Source: Acetobacter sp. (GTDB lineage: Bacteria; Pseudomonadota; Alphaproteobacteria; Acetobacterales; Acetobacteraceae). Taken from it: a stretch of DNA of 39,658 nt. The stretch lies in the NCBI GenBank assembly GCA_017474285.1, contig JAFVHT010000023.1, forward strand, positions 1 to 39,658, written 5' to 3'. The position numbers and the translations under genes are program-made. Shown one piece after another: positions 1 through 9,852 of this stretch. Below the pieces are notes generated by a model. The model saw nothing but the letters and a program-made list of their open reading frames with translations. It had not been told where the DNA came from and made no database searches. Every line of letters begins with the position of its first letter. Position 1 is the first letter of the stretch.

Positions 1-162
1 CAAAAATACGCCTTTTGGAAAAACAAACTCGCCGGACGTAACATTCAAGACCTTACACGTTTAGAAAAACTCGTGGTGTTCCGTTGCAGGGAACTCTGGG
101 AAATGTTTATGACAAAAAAACTCAACGTTGCTCAAGAAAAAACACCTAGAGAAATACTTTGA
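1..162 (+). CDS. C-terminal end of an unidentified protein (partial)
   Basis: The first reading frame is open from base 1 to a TGA at 160-162, giving the last 53 residues of a protein whose start lies outside the window. The visible piece is basic and likely helical, with a segment reading LTRLEKLVVFRCRELWEM and a Lys/Glu-rich tail. I do not recognise a family. It converges on the sdhE gene that follows on the other strand. Real coding is likely but unproven, because only a short fragment is visible. Confidence 0.4.
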   Translation, partial: QKYAFWKNKLAGRNIQDLTRLEKLVVFRCRELWEMFMTKKLNVAQEKTPREIL

Positions 163-275
163 GAGCTTAAGAAGGTAAGAAAATACTAAAAATACTCTCC
201 TTCATCCTTTCAGGATATCCGTAACATGTAACATATCATGCGTTTTGAACGCGTTTTAATTGTTTTAACAAAAAC

Positions 276-593
276 CTAACTACCACAACGTGCAACACAT
301 GCTGCTACCATACGGCGTAACATAGGAGTGGCTTTTTCTTCCGGCAAAGGAAGACGCCCTAAAAGCCAATCTGTTAAATCAGGGTCTGGCATTTCTAAAA
401 TCGTCTCCATGTCGGCGAGTTCTTGCTCATTAAGCGTGTCAACACAGGCGTCAACAAAATCCCCAATTAAAATATCTGTTTCAAACGTGCCACGGTGTTG
501 CGCCCGAAAGCGTAAACGTTTACGCCGAATCATCAGCGTCTCTTGTAATGACTCTTGTGCTTGTTGAGATGCGTTCTGCATGTGATCATTCAT
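276..593 (-). CDS. sdhE: FAD assembly factor SdhE (succinate dehydrogenase assembly factor 2)
   Basis: This 105-residue protein matches the small SdhE/Sdh5 family, which promotes covalent attachment of FAD to the flavoprotein subunit of succinate dehydrogenase in the cytoplasm. The family's RGxxE signature is present as RGTFETD, preceded by a run of Arg/Lys (RRKRLRFRAQH). It is followed by the usual acidic helices (LNEQELADMETIL and a DLTDWL segment). The size is usual for the family, with about 20 extra N-terminal residues rich in Gln. It is transcribed divergently from recG, an arrangement common in alphaproteobacteria. The start has a GGAG-type ribosome site (AAAGGAAAACTCC region read on the other strand), which supports the chosen ATG. 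Confidence 0.85.
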   Translation of the reverse strand: MNDHMQNASQQAQESLQETLMIRRKRLRFRAQHRGTFETDILIGDFVDACVDTLNEQELADMETILEMPDPDLTDWLLGRLPLPEEKATPMLRRMVAACVARCGS

Positions 594-677
594 AAAGGAA
601 AACTCCTTTTGCGGGTGTTTTTGTACTCTTCTCTGTTATACGCCTTAGCTATAAAGATGTATAGTTAGGGTTTTATT

Positions 678-3002
678 TTGCGTTCTTTATCCTATTTCTC
701 GTGTTTTCTTCTTTTTTTGTTAGAGTCATTATTGCCCACTTTTGCGGCTTATCATAGCCTTTCACCACTTTTAACACCTCTTCTAGCCCCTTTTGAAAGC
801 CTGCACGGGGTTCAAGAAAAACGAGCACAGCAAATTGCACGCGTTGTTGGGGGCACGCGGGTTATTGATGCGCTTTTTTGCCCGCCCGACCATATTACTG
901 ATCGACGCTTTCGTCCCTCTTTGGGAGTATTAGAAAAAACTTTAAGAGAGGGATCCTTCTCGTTAGAAGAAGGTGTTTCCTCCCCTTTCTCTACCTCTAA
1001 CAAAAATATTCCTGATAAAGGACGCGAAAAGGGACTATATGCCACTGTTTGCGGCGTTGTGCAAGAAAGTCGTCCTCCTGCCCCGCGTAGTCGCCAACCT
1101 TGGCGTATAACCCTTTCTGATGGTACGGGGTTTCTTGATCTCCTCGTGTTTTCCCCTTGGCAAGGACGGCTATGTGTTAAGGGAAACTCTCTTGCGGTTT
1201 CTGGTGTCGTTGTAGGAGGACAGAACCGCCCAAGTATGTCTTCCCCTGATTATCTTATTCCTGCCGTCACAACGGCACGTATTCCTCTTTTAGAGCCTAT
1301 TTATCCGCTCACAGCAGGACTCTTTAATAGACATATGCGCCGTATTATAGGCGAGGCCTTGGCATTGTTACCACCTGATTTACAAGAGTGGCACGATCAA
1401 GATGTCATCCAACATTTTCACTGGCCCTCTTTTTTTACAGCACTCCACTGGCTCCACTGCCCTGAAAAAACTCTCTCTGAAAAAATCCCCTATAAAGAAA
1501 GCCCTGACTATAACAAAGACTCTCGTAAAAATACGCCATGGCAAACGTTTTATGAACGTGCTAAAGAACGCCTTGCCTGTGATGAACTGCTTGCCGAACA
1601 AATAGCCCTCCGTATTGCACAACACACTATCCGCACACGAGAGGGACGTATTCTCCAAGGCGATGGCACCCTTCAACGCCAAGCCCTTGAAACATTTGGG
1701 TATGACCTTACCCCCGGTCAACGCCAAGCGTTAGACGAAATAGAAGCAGATATGGCAAAACCCTTCCCAATGCGCCGTCTTTTACAAGGCGATGTGGGAT
1801 CTGGAAAAACAATGGTCGCCCTCATGGCTATGTTACGCGCTATTGAGTCAGGTGTACAAACAGCCCTAATGGCACCTACCGAAATTTTAGCGCGCCAACA
1901 TGCTGCAACCCTTTCAGCAATTGCCCCCGTACCTGTTGTTTTTTTATCGGGTAAAGTCAAAGGAAAAACACGTAAAGATGCCTTACAAGCGCTCGCAGAG
2001 GGAACTGCTTCTCTTATTATTGGTACGCATGCCCTTATGCAAGACGATGTACATTACGCCAATCTTGGGCTTGTTGTGATTGATGAGCAACATCGTTTTG
2101 GCGTTGAACAACGCTTAACTCTTTTAGAAAAAGGGCACAAAGTCGATATTCTATTACTGACGGCAACGCCTATCCCGCGTACTCTGTTATTAACCCGTTT
2201 TGGGGATATGCAGATAAGCCGCTTAGAGGGAAAGCCCGCAGGGCGTCAACCTGTACGCACATCATTACATCCTTTAAGCGCCATTCATGAGATTCTTAAC
2301 GCGTTAGAACGTGTTTTACGTCAAGGATCACGTATTTTTTGGGTATGTCCCTTGATCTCTGAAAGTGAAACACAAGATATTGGTGCAGCACAAGCACGCT
2401 ATGCCACCCTTATCGAACGTTTTGGACCTATTGTTAGCCTTGTACACGGTCAACAAGAGAGTGCTGTAAGAGATCGTGCTTTACAGGACTTCGCTATAGG
2501 ACGCACGCGTTTATTAGTAGCAACGACCATTATTGAAGTGGGAATTGATATACCAGAAGCAACAATTATGGTCATTGAGCACGCGGAGCGTTTTGGCTTA
2601 GCGCAATTACACCAATTACGGGGGCGTGTGGGACGTGGAAAAGGAGAGTCTTATTGTTTAATGCTCTATAGTACCGATTTAAGTCCAACAGCTCGGAATC
2701 GTTTAGTATGCCTTCGTGGTACAGAAAATGGTTTTTTAATTGCTGATGAAGATTTTCGTCTTCGCGGTGGCGGAGAAGCCATAGGACGCCGGCAATCAGG
2801 CACACTTATTTATCGTTTAGCCCAACCAGAAAACGACAATTTTAACGACTTGCTTGATATAGCCCATAAACGTGCCCAAATGATTTTTGCTACCACCCAA
2901 TTAGATCTTGCACAAACGAAACAGCCTCTTCTTCCTCTTTTTCAAGCACTCCTTGCCCTTTTTGGAAAAACCAATGCCACTCGTCTTTTGAACGGAGGGT
3001 AA
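678..3002 (+). CDS. recG: ATP-dependent DNA helicase RecG
   Basis: RecG remodels stalled replication forks and Holliday junctions. The N-terminal wedge/OB domain (about residues 30-280) is followed by the superfamily 2 helicase core. The core has a Walker A motif GDVGSGKT at about residues 371-378, the RecG-type DEQH box (DEQHRFG) at about 469-472, a TATPIPRT motif, and the C-terminal motif VI region QLRGRVGRG. The total of 774 residues is slightly long for the family. The first codon used is TTG, and the first 25-30 residues are hydrophobic and do not look like a RecG N-terminus, so the true start may be a later TTG (717 or 732). A Lys/Ser-rich insert sits near residues 265-285. It lies divergent to sdhE and upstream of tRNA-Leu. 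Confidence 0.93.
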   Translation: MRSLSYFSCFLLFLLESLLPTFAAYHSLSPLLTPLLAPFESLHGVQEKRAQQIARVVGGTRVIDALFCPPDHITDRRFRPSLGVLEKTLREGSFSLEEGVSSPFSTSNKNIPDKGREKGLYATVCGVVQESRPPAPRSRQPWRITLSDGTGFLDLLVFSPWQGRLCVKGNSLAVSGVVVGGQNRPSMSSPDYLIPAVTTARIPLLEPIYPLTAGLFNRHMRRIIGEALALLPPDLQEWHDQDVIQHFHWPSFFTALHWLHCPEKTLSEKIPYKESPDYNKDSRKNTPWQTFYERAKERLACDELLAEQIALRIAQHTIRTREGRILQGDGTLQRQALETFGYDLTPGQRQALDEIEADMAKPFPMRRLLQGDVGSGKTMVALMAMLRAIESGVQTALMAPTEILARQHAATLSAIAPVPVVFLSGKVKGKTRKDALQALAEGTASLIIGTHALMQDDVHYANLGLVVIDEQHRFGVEQRLTLLEKGHKVDILLLTATPIPRTLLLTRFGDMQISRLEGKPAGRQPVRTSLHPLSAIHEILNALERVLRQGSRIFWVCPLISESETQDIGAAQARYATLIERFGPIVSLVHGQQESAVRDRALQDFAIGRTRLLVATTIIEVGIDIPEATIMVIEHAERFGLAQLHQLRGRVGRGKGESYCLMLYSTDLSPTARNRLVCLRGTENGFLIADEDFRLRGGGEAIGRRQSGTLIYRLAQPENDNFNDLLDIAHKRAQMIFATTQLDLAQTKQPLLPLFQALLALFGKTNATRLLNGG

Positions 3003-3087
3003 AAATTGTTGACGTTCTTATAAGGGCTATGATAAGTTCTCTATGGTTTTTGGTTGTTTTTAATAATATCAACCATGCCTCATATGG

Positions 3088-3174
3088 GCCCAAATGGCGG
3101 AATTGGTAGACGCGCAGGTTTCAGGTACCTGTAGCCGAAAGGCTGTGGAAGTTCAAGTCTTCTTTTGGGCACCA
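3088..3174 (+). tRNA. tRNA-Leu (anticodon CAG)
   Basis: An 87-base class II tRNA with encoded CCA. The acceptor arms GCCCAAA and TTTGGGC pair. The anticodon stem-loop CAGGT-TTCAGGT-ACCTG places CAG as the anticodon. A long variable arm (GTAGCCGAAAGGCTG region) and a T-loop (GTTCAAGTC) follow. It sits between recG and the convergent amidase gene. Confidence 0.95.
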
Positions 3175-3226
3175 CTTTACAGCTTTTTTAACAGGTTGTT
3201 TTTACAACTGTGTTGAACAAAAACCC

Positions 3227-4138
3227 TTACCCCATAAGCCCTATCCCTACAGAATCGAAATAATGTTCCACAGCATGGCATAATGCTTTGGCAACCAATG
3301 TTCTATGTTTGGCTTGGCGTAATGCTGCTTCGTCAAGTCTATTTGACATAAAACCCATTTCCACCAAAACAGAGGGAATAGACGCTGATTTAAGAACGAC
3401 AAATCCAGCATGACGATAAGGATTGTGAAGCAAGAGCACATGAGAACGAAAAGCAGACACAACAGAACGCGCCATGTGTACAGATCCTCGGTGACTTTCT
3501 TCGGTAACGAGTCCTGCAAGAATTTGTCTTACCTCTTGAGAGGCTCCCCGTATTAGAGGAGCACCAAAACGATCTGCACTATTTTCACTTCGGGCAAGGG
3601 CTTCTGTTTGTCTATCTGATGCTTTTAATGAATGTGTATAGACACTTGCCCCTCGTACCGAGGCATTTGACAACGAATCAGCGTGGATCGACATAAACAA
3701 AGAGGCACGGTGCCGTTGTGCAATTTCTACCCGCCCTTCTAAGGGTATAAAATAATCAGATGTACGTGTCATGCCCACACGAAACCGTTTCGTCGCCAAC
3801 AACTGACGACGTAACTCTAAAGCCGCAGCTTTTGCAACATGCTTTTCATAAGTGCCAGAAAAACCAATAGCACCTGGATCTTTGCCCCCATGCCCCGGGT
3901 CAAGCATGATAAGCGGTAATTCTGGTTTAGCCCGACCAATAAGAGCCGGCGTGTGCAACGTTTTATGGGTATGAAATGCGTGACCAAGTTTATGGGAGTC
4001 GCGATGAGAAAAAGAATTTCCCATTGCAAAAAGAGGCGACGCGACAAACTGCCCTGCCACCAAGCCAGCAGCTACCTGACGACGACTTAAAAACAGCCCT
4101 TCAACACTCTCTGTATTTTTCCCTTTCTGCCCTCTCAT
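3227..4138 (-). CDS. N-acetylmuramoyl-L-alanine amidase, Tat-exported (AmiC type)
   Basis: This 303-residue enzyme belongs to the zinc Amidase_3 family, which cleaves the bond between MurNAc and the stem peptide of peptidoglycan in the periplasm, usually during daughter-cell separation. The N-terminus has a twin-arginine signal (SRRQVAAG followed by a hydrophobic stretch ending near SPLFA), matching the Tat export known for AmiA/AmiC. Catalytic-domain landmarks in order are LDPGHGGKDPGA (first zinc His), the Glu in TYEKHVAK, SIHADSL (second His), and VLVEMGFMSN (catalytic Glu). No AMIN targeting domain is visible between the signal and the catalytic domain, so it is shorter than E. coli AmiC. 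It is divergent from rne, with about 480 bases between them. Confidence 0.88.
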   Translation of the reverse strand: MRGQKGKNTESVEGLFLSRRQVAAGLVAGQFVASPLFAMGNSFSHRDSHKLGHAFHTHKTLHTPALIGRAKPELPLIMLDPGHGGKDPGAIGFSGTYEKHVAKAAALELRRQLLATKRFRVGMTRTSDYFIPLEGRVEIAQRHRASLFMSIHADSLSNASVRGASVYTHSLKASDRQTEALARSENSADRFGAPLIRGASQEVRQILAGLVTEESHRGSVHMARSVVSAFRSHVLLLHNPYRHAGFVVLKSASIPSVLVEMGFMSNRLDEAALRQAKHRTLVAKALCHAVEHYFDSVGIGLMG

Positions 4139-4619
4139 TTTAACACCCTCTAAAATAGTATTTGCTCGTTTTGGAGGAGTTTTAATATTACATTTTCTTG
4201 TTAAGAATATCTATATTTTTCGTAATTTTATCGTGTCTTCCCTCACTTGCACTTTATAGAAGACTTGTGCTATTTTTTAACAGATGTTCTATAACACCTG
4301 TATTTCTTTTTTATGTCTGGTACCTGTTGGTTGTGTCGTCTGTTATAAACTTAATATGTTTTCGTTGTTTCTACACCGCTGCGAACAGAGAGCCAGTATA
4401 GAATTGTTCCATTTTAGCTATATTAACCGCCTGAAACATGACAGATATTTCTCAGCTCACTAACAGTAAGGAGTTTGTTACTCTACGATGTTTAGTAGGG
4501 GGTATGTATCGTCTGCCTCACTTTATTGATATATTATGGCAGAGTTACTGTCATCGCGCCTTCGTTTTAGAGCCGTGTTATCTCGTCTGTTTGTCAGCGT
4601 TTCGGAGTTTTCTTAAATT
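4139..4619 (+). other. Intergenic region and probable long 5' leader of rne
   Basis: This stretch of about 480 bases separates the amidase gene from rne and holds no convincing gene. The small open frames in it lack family resemblance and good ribosome sites. It is AT-rich and must hold the divergent promoters. A possible sigma70-type promoter toward rne is TTGTGC at 4265 with TATAAC about 19 bases downstream. If used, it would leave an rne leader of more than 300 bases. Long leaders that mediate autoregulation by RNase E are known in E. coli; here that is only an analogy. Confidence 0.35.
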
Positions 4620-7415
4620 ATGTCAAAGCGCATGCTTATTGATGCGACACACGCAGAAGAAACACGTGTTGTCGTTATGGATGGAAACAGACTTGAAGAT
4701 TATGACGTTGAAGCTGTTTCTCGGAAAAAACTTAAAGGGAATATTTATCTAGCTCGCGTTGTTCGAATTGAGCCAAGTCTACAAGCTGCTTTTGTTGAAT
4801 ATGGCGGCAATAGGCATGGTTTTCTTCCTTTTAACGAAATCCATCCAGATTACTATCAAATCCCTGTTGCGGATCGTGAGAAATTGCTCGCTTTTCAAAC
4901 TGAAGCAGAAGAAGATTTCATTGACACCGGTTGTTCAGAGCAACCTCTCCCTTGTTTAGAAGACGCATCTTATTTACTCTCCGACAACGTAGATAATCAT
5001 AATTTCGATACGCTTGATCCTATTCATGAAGCCGAAAAAGCGGACGAAATAGATGAATCGGAAACCGATGAGGAAGTGCTCTATACCCAACCTCAACCCG
5101 ATTGTGTTGGAGGGGAAACAGATACAGGAGAAGAAAGTCTTATTCAAAGGCGTATCGCTCGTTTCTTACGTAATTATCGTATTCAGGAAGTCATTCGCCG
5201 TCGTCAAATTATTCTTGTGCAAGTTGTTAAAGAAGAACGTGGCAATAAAGGGACTGCCTTAACAACCTATATTTCCCTTGCAGGGCGTTATTGTGTGCTT
5301 ATGCCCAATACGTTACGCCATGGGGGTGTATCACGTAAAATTACATCGGTTGCTGATCGGCGTCGTTTGAGAGATATTATTGCTAATCTTACTCTTCCCA
5401 AAGGTATGGCAATGATTGTCCGCACCGCAGGAGCTCAACAACCAGAATCAGAAATTATACGTGACTATGAATATCTTATCCATCTTTGGGACGATATACG
5501 CGAGTTTACATTAAAATCTATTGCGCCTGCCTTTATCTATGAAGAAGCAAGCCTTATTAGACGTGCTATTCGTGACATGTACACACACGAAATTAGCGAA
5601 ATTATCGTTGATGGTGAAAATGGTTGGAAAGCAGCACATGATTTTATGCGCATTCTTGTTCCCCAATGTGCAGATAAAGTGCGCCTTTGGCAAAAAGAAA
5701 ATCAGTCACTTTTTGCCCATTTTCACATAGAAGGGCATCTTAATGCCATGTTCTCTCCGATCGTAACACTTCGTTCGGGAGGGTATTTGGTTATTAACCA
5801 AACTGAGGCTCTTGTGGCAATCGACGTCAATTCTGGGAAAGCCACGAGTCAACGCAATATTGAAGAAACGGCTTTTACCACAAACCAAGAAGCTGCTGAT
5901 GAAGTTGCGCGTCAGCTTCGCTTACGTGACCTTGCAGGACTTATTGTCATTGATTTTATTGATATGGAGTCTCGCAAACATAACACGATTATTGAGCAAC
6001 GCCTTAAAGACGCTCTACGCCATGATCGCGCACGGATTCAAATCGGCTCTATTTCTCATTTCGGTCTTTTAGAAATGTCGCGCCAGCGTTTACGCCCGTC
6101 TGTTGCTGAAACGGCTTTTTCAACGTGTTCGCACTGTAATGGTACAGGTGTTATTCGCAGTATAGAAAATTCAGCGCTCCATGTTTTACGTATCGTCGAA
6201 GAAGAAAGTGCACGGCGGCGGTCTTCTGCAATAACGGTTCATGTATCACCAGATATTGCGCTCTATATTCTGAATAATAAGCGTAGTTGGCTTACCCATA
6301 TTGAACAACGGCATCATATGGAAATACAGTTTGCCGCAGACTCAACCCTTGCTTCGGCAGATGTTCGAATCAAACGCCGTTCAACAACAAAAACGGCACG
6401 ACGGGAAGATCTTTCGGAAGAGCCTGTCGAAAATATTTTTACAGATCCTATTGAGTCAATAGACCCGGAAAATGCGTATAATGTTGGTGGTATAACCAAA
6501 AATAGAGAAAAACCCTATCAACGCCGCCGTCGGGAACCCAATAGAGGTTCTCGTGAAAAAACCCATGAAGATATAGCGACACAAACACCGCCCCAAGAGG
6601 ACGTAACTCTTTCCACTGAAGAAGACTTTTTAGTCTCTCCTCAAGAAGATGGTCAGGAAATTTCTTCTCACCGTAACATTGTACCCAATCGTCGTAGAAC
6701 CCGTTATTCACGCTTACGGCGCACATCAAGAAGACAACAATATCGTACACATGATGAAGAGGGTTCTCTTCCTCCCACACAACACACTGATTTAGAGGAT
6801 CATTTACAAGAAGGTTTTGAAGAGACTTCCACGGATTTTTCTTACCGTAGTACACACGATAATCTTGAGTCTTTTCCAGAAACTCTTACCGAAGATCCAC
6901 TTATGTCTTCCATAGATACTATGACTATGCGTGTTGACTATGCTCTTTCACACCATGATGATCCATCTTTAATACCTCCTCTTAAAGAAACGGCTCCGTC
7001 ACAACAAGGTAGTTATTTTTCTCCTTTTACAGAAGAGACACATGAACATAGGAGCTCTGAAACTTTTTCTAAAATAAGAGAAGTGAAAACAGACTCTATT
7101 TCTGAGGATAGCTCTCCTTTCTTTGAACAAGAGAGGCATATGCCTTTTCTTGAAACAGCGCCACAACCCATAAAAACGTTAGAAACCTACCCTTTTTCTC
7201 ACTCTGCAGACCCCCCTTCTCACACAGCACACAGAGTGCCTCTTGAGGAAAGAGTTGTGCTCAATACAGCTACAGAAACGACTGTTACCCTGACACAAGG
7301 AACAGAAAATGCGCGAGATGAGAGAGATGAAAAGTCTAAACCCGTAATACAGCCTATCGTCATTGAAGAAAGACCACCGACAGAACAACGTCGTACAGGT
7401 TGGTGGAAACGGTAA
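4620..7415 (+). CDS. rne: Ribonuclease E
   Basis: This 931-residue endoribonuclease of the RNase E/G family would process rRNA and tRNA precursors and start mRNA decay at the inner membrane. The N-terminus is followed by an S1 domain interrupted by a roughly 100-residue acidic insert (about residues 95-185, rich in Asp/Glu). The DNase I-like catalytic domain shows both metal-binding aspartates: D402 in VAIDVNSGKAT and D445 in VIDFIDM. The zinc-link cysteines are C503 and C506 (TCSHCNGTG). The C-terminal third is low complexity: Arg-rich patches (RRRTRYSRLRRTSRR) then Ser/Thr/Glu-rich sequence, the expected disordered degradosome scaffold, ending in GWWKR. The ATG at 4620 gives the N-terminus typical of Acetobacteraceae RNase E. 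hisG follows closely. Confidence 0.93.
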   Translation: MSKRMLIDATHAEETRVVVMDGNRLEDYDVEAVSRKKLKGNIYLARVVRIEPSLQAAFVEYGGNRHGFLPFNEIHPDYYQIPVADREKLLAFQTEAEEDFIDTGCSEQPLPCLEDASYLLSDNVDNHNFDTLDPIHEAEKADEIDESETDEEVLYTQPQPDCVGGETDTGEESLIQRRIARFLRNYRIQEVIRRRQIILVQVVKEERGNKGTALTTYISLAGRYCVLMPNTLRHGGVSRKITSVADRRRLRDIIANLTLPKGMAMIVRTAGAQQPESEIIRDYEYLIHLWDDIREFTLKSIAPAFIYEEASLIRRAIRDMYTHEISEIIVDGENGWKAAHDFMRILVPQCADKVRLWQKENQSLFAHFHIEGHLNAMFSPIVTLRSGGYLVINQTEALVAIDVNSGKATSQRNIEETAFTTNQEAADEVARQLRLRDLAGLIVIDFIDMESRKHNTIIEQRLKDALRHDRARIQIGSISHFGLLEMSRQRLRPSVAETAFSTCSHCNGTGVIRSIENSALHVLRIVEEESARRRSSAITVHVSPDIALYILNNKRSWLTHIEQRHHMEIQFAADSTLASADVRIKRRSTTKTARREDLSEEPVENIFTDPIESIDPENAYNVGGITKNREKPYQRRRREPNRGSREKTHEDIATQTPPQEDVTLSTEEDFLVSPQEDGQEISSHRNIVPNRRRTRYSRLRRTSRRQQYRTHDEEGSLPPTQHTDLEDHLQEGFEETSTDFSYRSTHDNLESFPETLTEDPLMSSIDTMTMRVDYALSHHDDPSLIPPLKETAPSQQGSYFSPFTEETHEHRSSETFSKIREVKTDSISEDSSPFFEQERHMPFLETAPQPIKTLETYPFSHSADPPSHTAHRVPLEERVVLNTATETTVTLTQGTENARDERDEKSKPVIQPIVIEERPPTEQRRTGWWKR

Positions 7416-7513
7416 TTTACGTTGGAACTTTTATGACACAACCTTCCTTTCATCCTATAGTCGATCATAAGACGCACTCACATACCAAATTTTGTGAGAA
7501 GGAGAGACTTGTG

Positions 7514-8188
7514 ATGGCTCTTCCTAAAGGGCGTATTCTTAAAGCCATTATACCCCTTATGACCCATACTGGCATGGCGCCCCCGCCTGAATGTTTAGGA
7601 GGAGGTAGTCGTAAATTACGTTTTCCAACGCAAGATCCGACAATTGATGTTGTACAAGTGCGCTCTTTTGATGTCGCAACTTTTGTTGCTTCAGGAGGTG
7701 CACAAATTGGTATTTGCGGTGCTGACGTTCTCGCCGAATTTGACTATCCGGAAATTTATACACCTATTGACCTTCGTACTGGAGGTTGTCGGATTTCTGT
7801 GGCACAAGCCGAGCATCTTCCACACTCTCCCGAAGAGTGGAGACGTTGGTCTGAAGTACGCGTTGCAACAAAATATCCTGGTATTACCCGTCGTTTTTTT
7901 GCAACCCGTGGTATTAACGCTGTTATTGTTCATCTCCACGGTGCTATAGAGCTTGCTCCGATACTTGGTCTTTCCCGACTCATTGTGGATTTGGTAGACA
8001 CAGGTTCTACCCTGCGAGCCAATGGCCTTAAGGAAGTTGAAACGATTGCTTATGTTACAAGCCGCGTTATCATCAATAGAACCGCGCTTAAAACACAGCC
8101 AGAACGAATTGAGGCAATCCTGTCACGCTTTCGTCAGGCACTCACCACATTTTCCTCTACAACGCCTTTACAAGAAGCACAAGGATAA
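7514..8188 (+). CDS. hisG: ATP phosphoribosyltransferase, short form (HisG)
   Basis: First enzyme of histidine biosynthesis, joining ATP and PRPP. The N-terminus MALPKGRILK is typical of the family. GICGADVL and the PRPP-loop region DLVDTGSTLRANGL are also visible. From the ATG at 7514 it has 224 residues, the length of the short HisG form that lacks the regulatory domain and needs HisZ; no hisZ is in the window. I chose 7514 (GTG at 7511 is equally possible) because AAGGAG at 7499-7504 is well spaced. A longer open frame begins at 7400 and overlaps rne, with an ATG at 7433, but these add unconserved residues. hisD follows after 11 bases, so the two genes are probably an operon. Confidence 0.9.
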   Translation: MALPKGRILKAIIPLMTHTGMAPPPECLGGGSRKLRFPTQDPTIDVVQVRSFDVATFVASGGAQIGICGADVLAEFDYPEIYTPIDLRTGGCRISVAQAEHLPHSPEEWRRWSEVRVATKYPGITRRFFATRGINAVIVHLHGAIELAPILGLSRLIVDLVDTGSTLRANGLKEVETIAYVTSRVIINRTALKTQPERIEAILSRFRQALTTFSSTTPLQEAQG

Positions 8189-8199
8189 GGTCAACATCC

Positions 8200-9513
8200 A
8201 TGAAACAGCTTGATACACGCGATACTGACTTTGAAACTGCTTTTACAACACTTCTCGAAATGCGGGAAGAACAGAGCCAAGATATTCACGACCCTGTTGC
8301 CCATATTCTCTCAGCTATTCGTCAAGAAGGTGATACTGCTTTGTGCCAATTCACCCAGCAATTTGACCAGCTGAGCCTTACACCGCAAACGCTTGCTTTT
8401 TCACAAGAAGAGATTGCTAAGGCGTGTACCCACATTGCTCAAGAAATATGGGATGCCCTTGATATTGCGGCAAGTCGTATTGAGGAGTTTCATCGTAGAC
8501 AATTACCAACAGGCATACGTTACACAGACGACACAGGCATGACGTTAGGCATGCGTTGGACTCCACTTGATGCCGTAGGGCTTTATGTTCCCGGTGGTAA
8601 AGCGGCATATCCTTCCTCTGTTCTCATGAACGCGATTCCTGCTAAAATTGCTGGTGTACAACGTCTTGCCATGTGCGTTCCAACTCCCTCCGGTGTTGTT
8701 AATCATCTCGTTTTAGCAGCGGCACACCGTGCTGGTATTACTGAAATTTACCGTATCGGTGGTGCGCAAGCTATTGGTGCTTTGGCCTATGGCACCTCAA
8801 CAATTCACCCCGTTGATTGTATTGTTGGACCGGGTAATGCCTATGTTGCCGAAGCTAAACGACAAGTTTTTGGTCATGTTGGGATTGATAATATTGCTGG
8901 CCCGTCAGATGTTGTTGTGATTGCAGATTCGGGATCTGACCCTCGTGTTATTGCGCTTGATCTCCTTGCCCAAGCCGAACATGACGAACATGCGCAATCC
9001 ACGCTTATTACCCCCGATGCAGCTTTTGCTAATATTGTCATTCGCGCTGTAGAAAAAGAACTTTCTCGTCTTTCTCGGGCTAATATTGCGCGTGACAGTT
9101 GGGAACGTAATGGTGCTGTGCTTATTGTGCGTGATTTACAAGAAGCGATCGAGCTCGCTAACCGTCTTGCGCCCGAACACCTTGAACTAATGGTTGATGA
9201 TCCTGAAACACTTTTCTCTCATGTACGCCATGCAGGCGCTGTTTTCTTAGGGCGTTTCTGCCCTGAAGCAACGGGGGATTATGTTGGTGGTCCAAACCAT
9301 GTTTTACCAACTTCACGTACGGCTCGTTTTGCGTCTGGCCTATCGGTTTATGATTTTATGAAACGGACAACGTTTCTTTCTGGAGGCGCAGAAACATTGC
9401 ATCGAGTCGGTCCATCCGCGGTTACTTTGGCGCAAGCTGAAGGATTAGAAGCCCATGCACTGAGCATTTCTGCACGGCTTGAAGCCTTAAATACGTCCCC
9501 AACGCACGACTAA
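8200..9513 (+). CDS. hisD: Histidinol dehydrogenase (HisD)
   Basis: This zinc enzyme catalyses the last two steps of histidine biosynthesis, oxidising histidinol to histidine with two NAD+. The 437-residue length is normal. Signature sequences are visible: IVGPGNAYVAEAKR, IAGPSDVVVIAD, the zinc and catalytic region AEHDEHAQS, and later GPNHVLPTS. The ATG at 8200 is preceded by a GGATAAGG ribosome site overlapping the end of hisG, so translation is probably linked to it. No sign of truncation is seen. Confidence 0.96.
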   Translation: MKQLDTRDTDFETAFTTLLEMREEQSQDIHDPVAHILSAIRQEGDTALCQFTQQFDQLSLTPQTLAFSQEEIAKACTHIAQEIWDALDIAASRIEEFHRRQLPTGIRYTDDTGMTLGMRWTPLDAVGLYVPGGKAAYPSSVLMNAIPAKIAGVQRLAMCVPTPSGVVNHLVLAAAHRAGITEIYRIGGAQAIGALAYGTSTIHPVDCIVGPGNAYVAEAKRQVFGHVGIDNIAGPSDVVVIADSGSDPRVIALDLLAQAEHDEHAQSTLITPDAAFANIVIRAVEKELSRLSRANIARDSWERNGAVLIVRDLQEAIELANRLAPEHLELMVDDPETLFSHVRHAGAVFLGRFCPEATGDYVGGPNHVLPTSRTARFASGLSVYDFMKRTTFLSGGAETLHRVGPSAVTLAQAEGLEAHALSISARLEALNTSPTHD

Positions 9514-9516
9514 GAC

Positions 9517-9545
9517 TTGACCAAAACGCGACTCTCTCTCATATC
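9517..9545 (+). promoter_or_regulatory. Candidate promoter for infA
   Basis: TTGACC at 9517-9522 and CATATC at 9540-9545 are separated by 17 bases, just after the hisD stop codon and about 55 bases before infA. The -35 box is close to consensus and the -10 box only fair. Prediction from sequence only. Confidence 0.4.
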
Positions 9546-9599
9546 TAACCCTTAACACGTCTTTACTCTTACAAACACAAACAAACACAAAGGAATACA

Positions 9600-9818
9600 A
9601 TGTCGAAAGAAGACATGATTGAATTTAGTGGAACAGTTACCGAACTCCTTCCCAATGCTATGTTCCGTGTCAAACTTGACAACGACCACGTGATTCTTGC
9701 CCATACAAGCGGCAAAATGCGTAAAAACCGTATCCGCGTTTTAGCGGGGGATCGTGTCAACGTAGAAATGACCCCTTATGACCTCACCAAAGGTCGTATC
9801 ACCTTCCGTTTCAAGTAA
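9600..9818 (+). CDS. infA: Translation initiation factor IF-1
   Basis: A 72-residue OB-fold protein that binds the 30S A site during initiation. It has the standard IF-1 length and sequence, starting [11 protein letters not shown], with [17 protein letters not shown] in the middle and a [13 protein letters not shown] end. AAAGGAA lies just upstream of the ATG. The infA-maf-rng-yacG order that follows is a known conserved cluster in alphaproteobacteria. Confidence 0.97.
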   Translation: MSKEDMIEFSGTVTELLPNAMFRVKLDNDHVILAHTSGKMRKNRIRVLAGDRVNVEMTPYDLTKGRITFRFK

Positions 9819-9852
9819 GTTTTTAGAATTTGGCTTTACGCAGTTACTGGTT

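Noticed and set aside
4198..4752. Small plus-strand ORFs between the amidase and rne
   Set aside because: They lack family resemblance, have no good ribosome sites, and one overlaps the rne start in another frame. They look like chance open frames in the rne leader.
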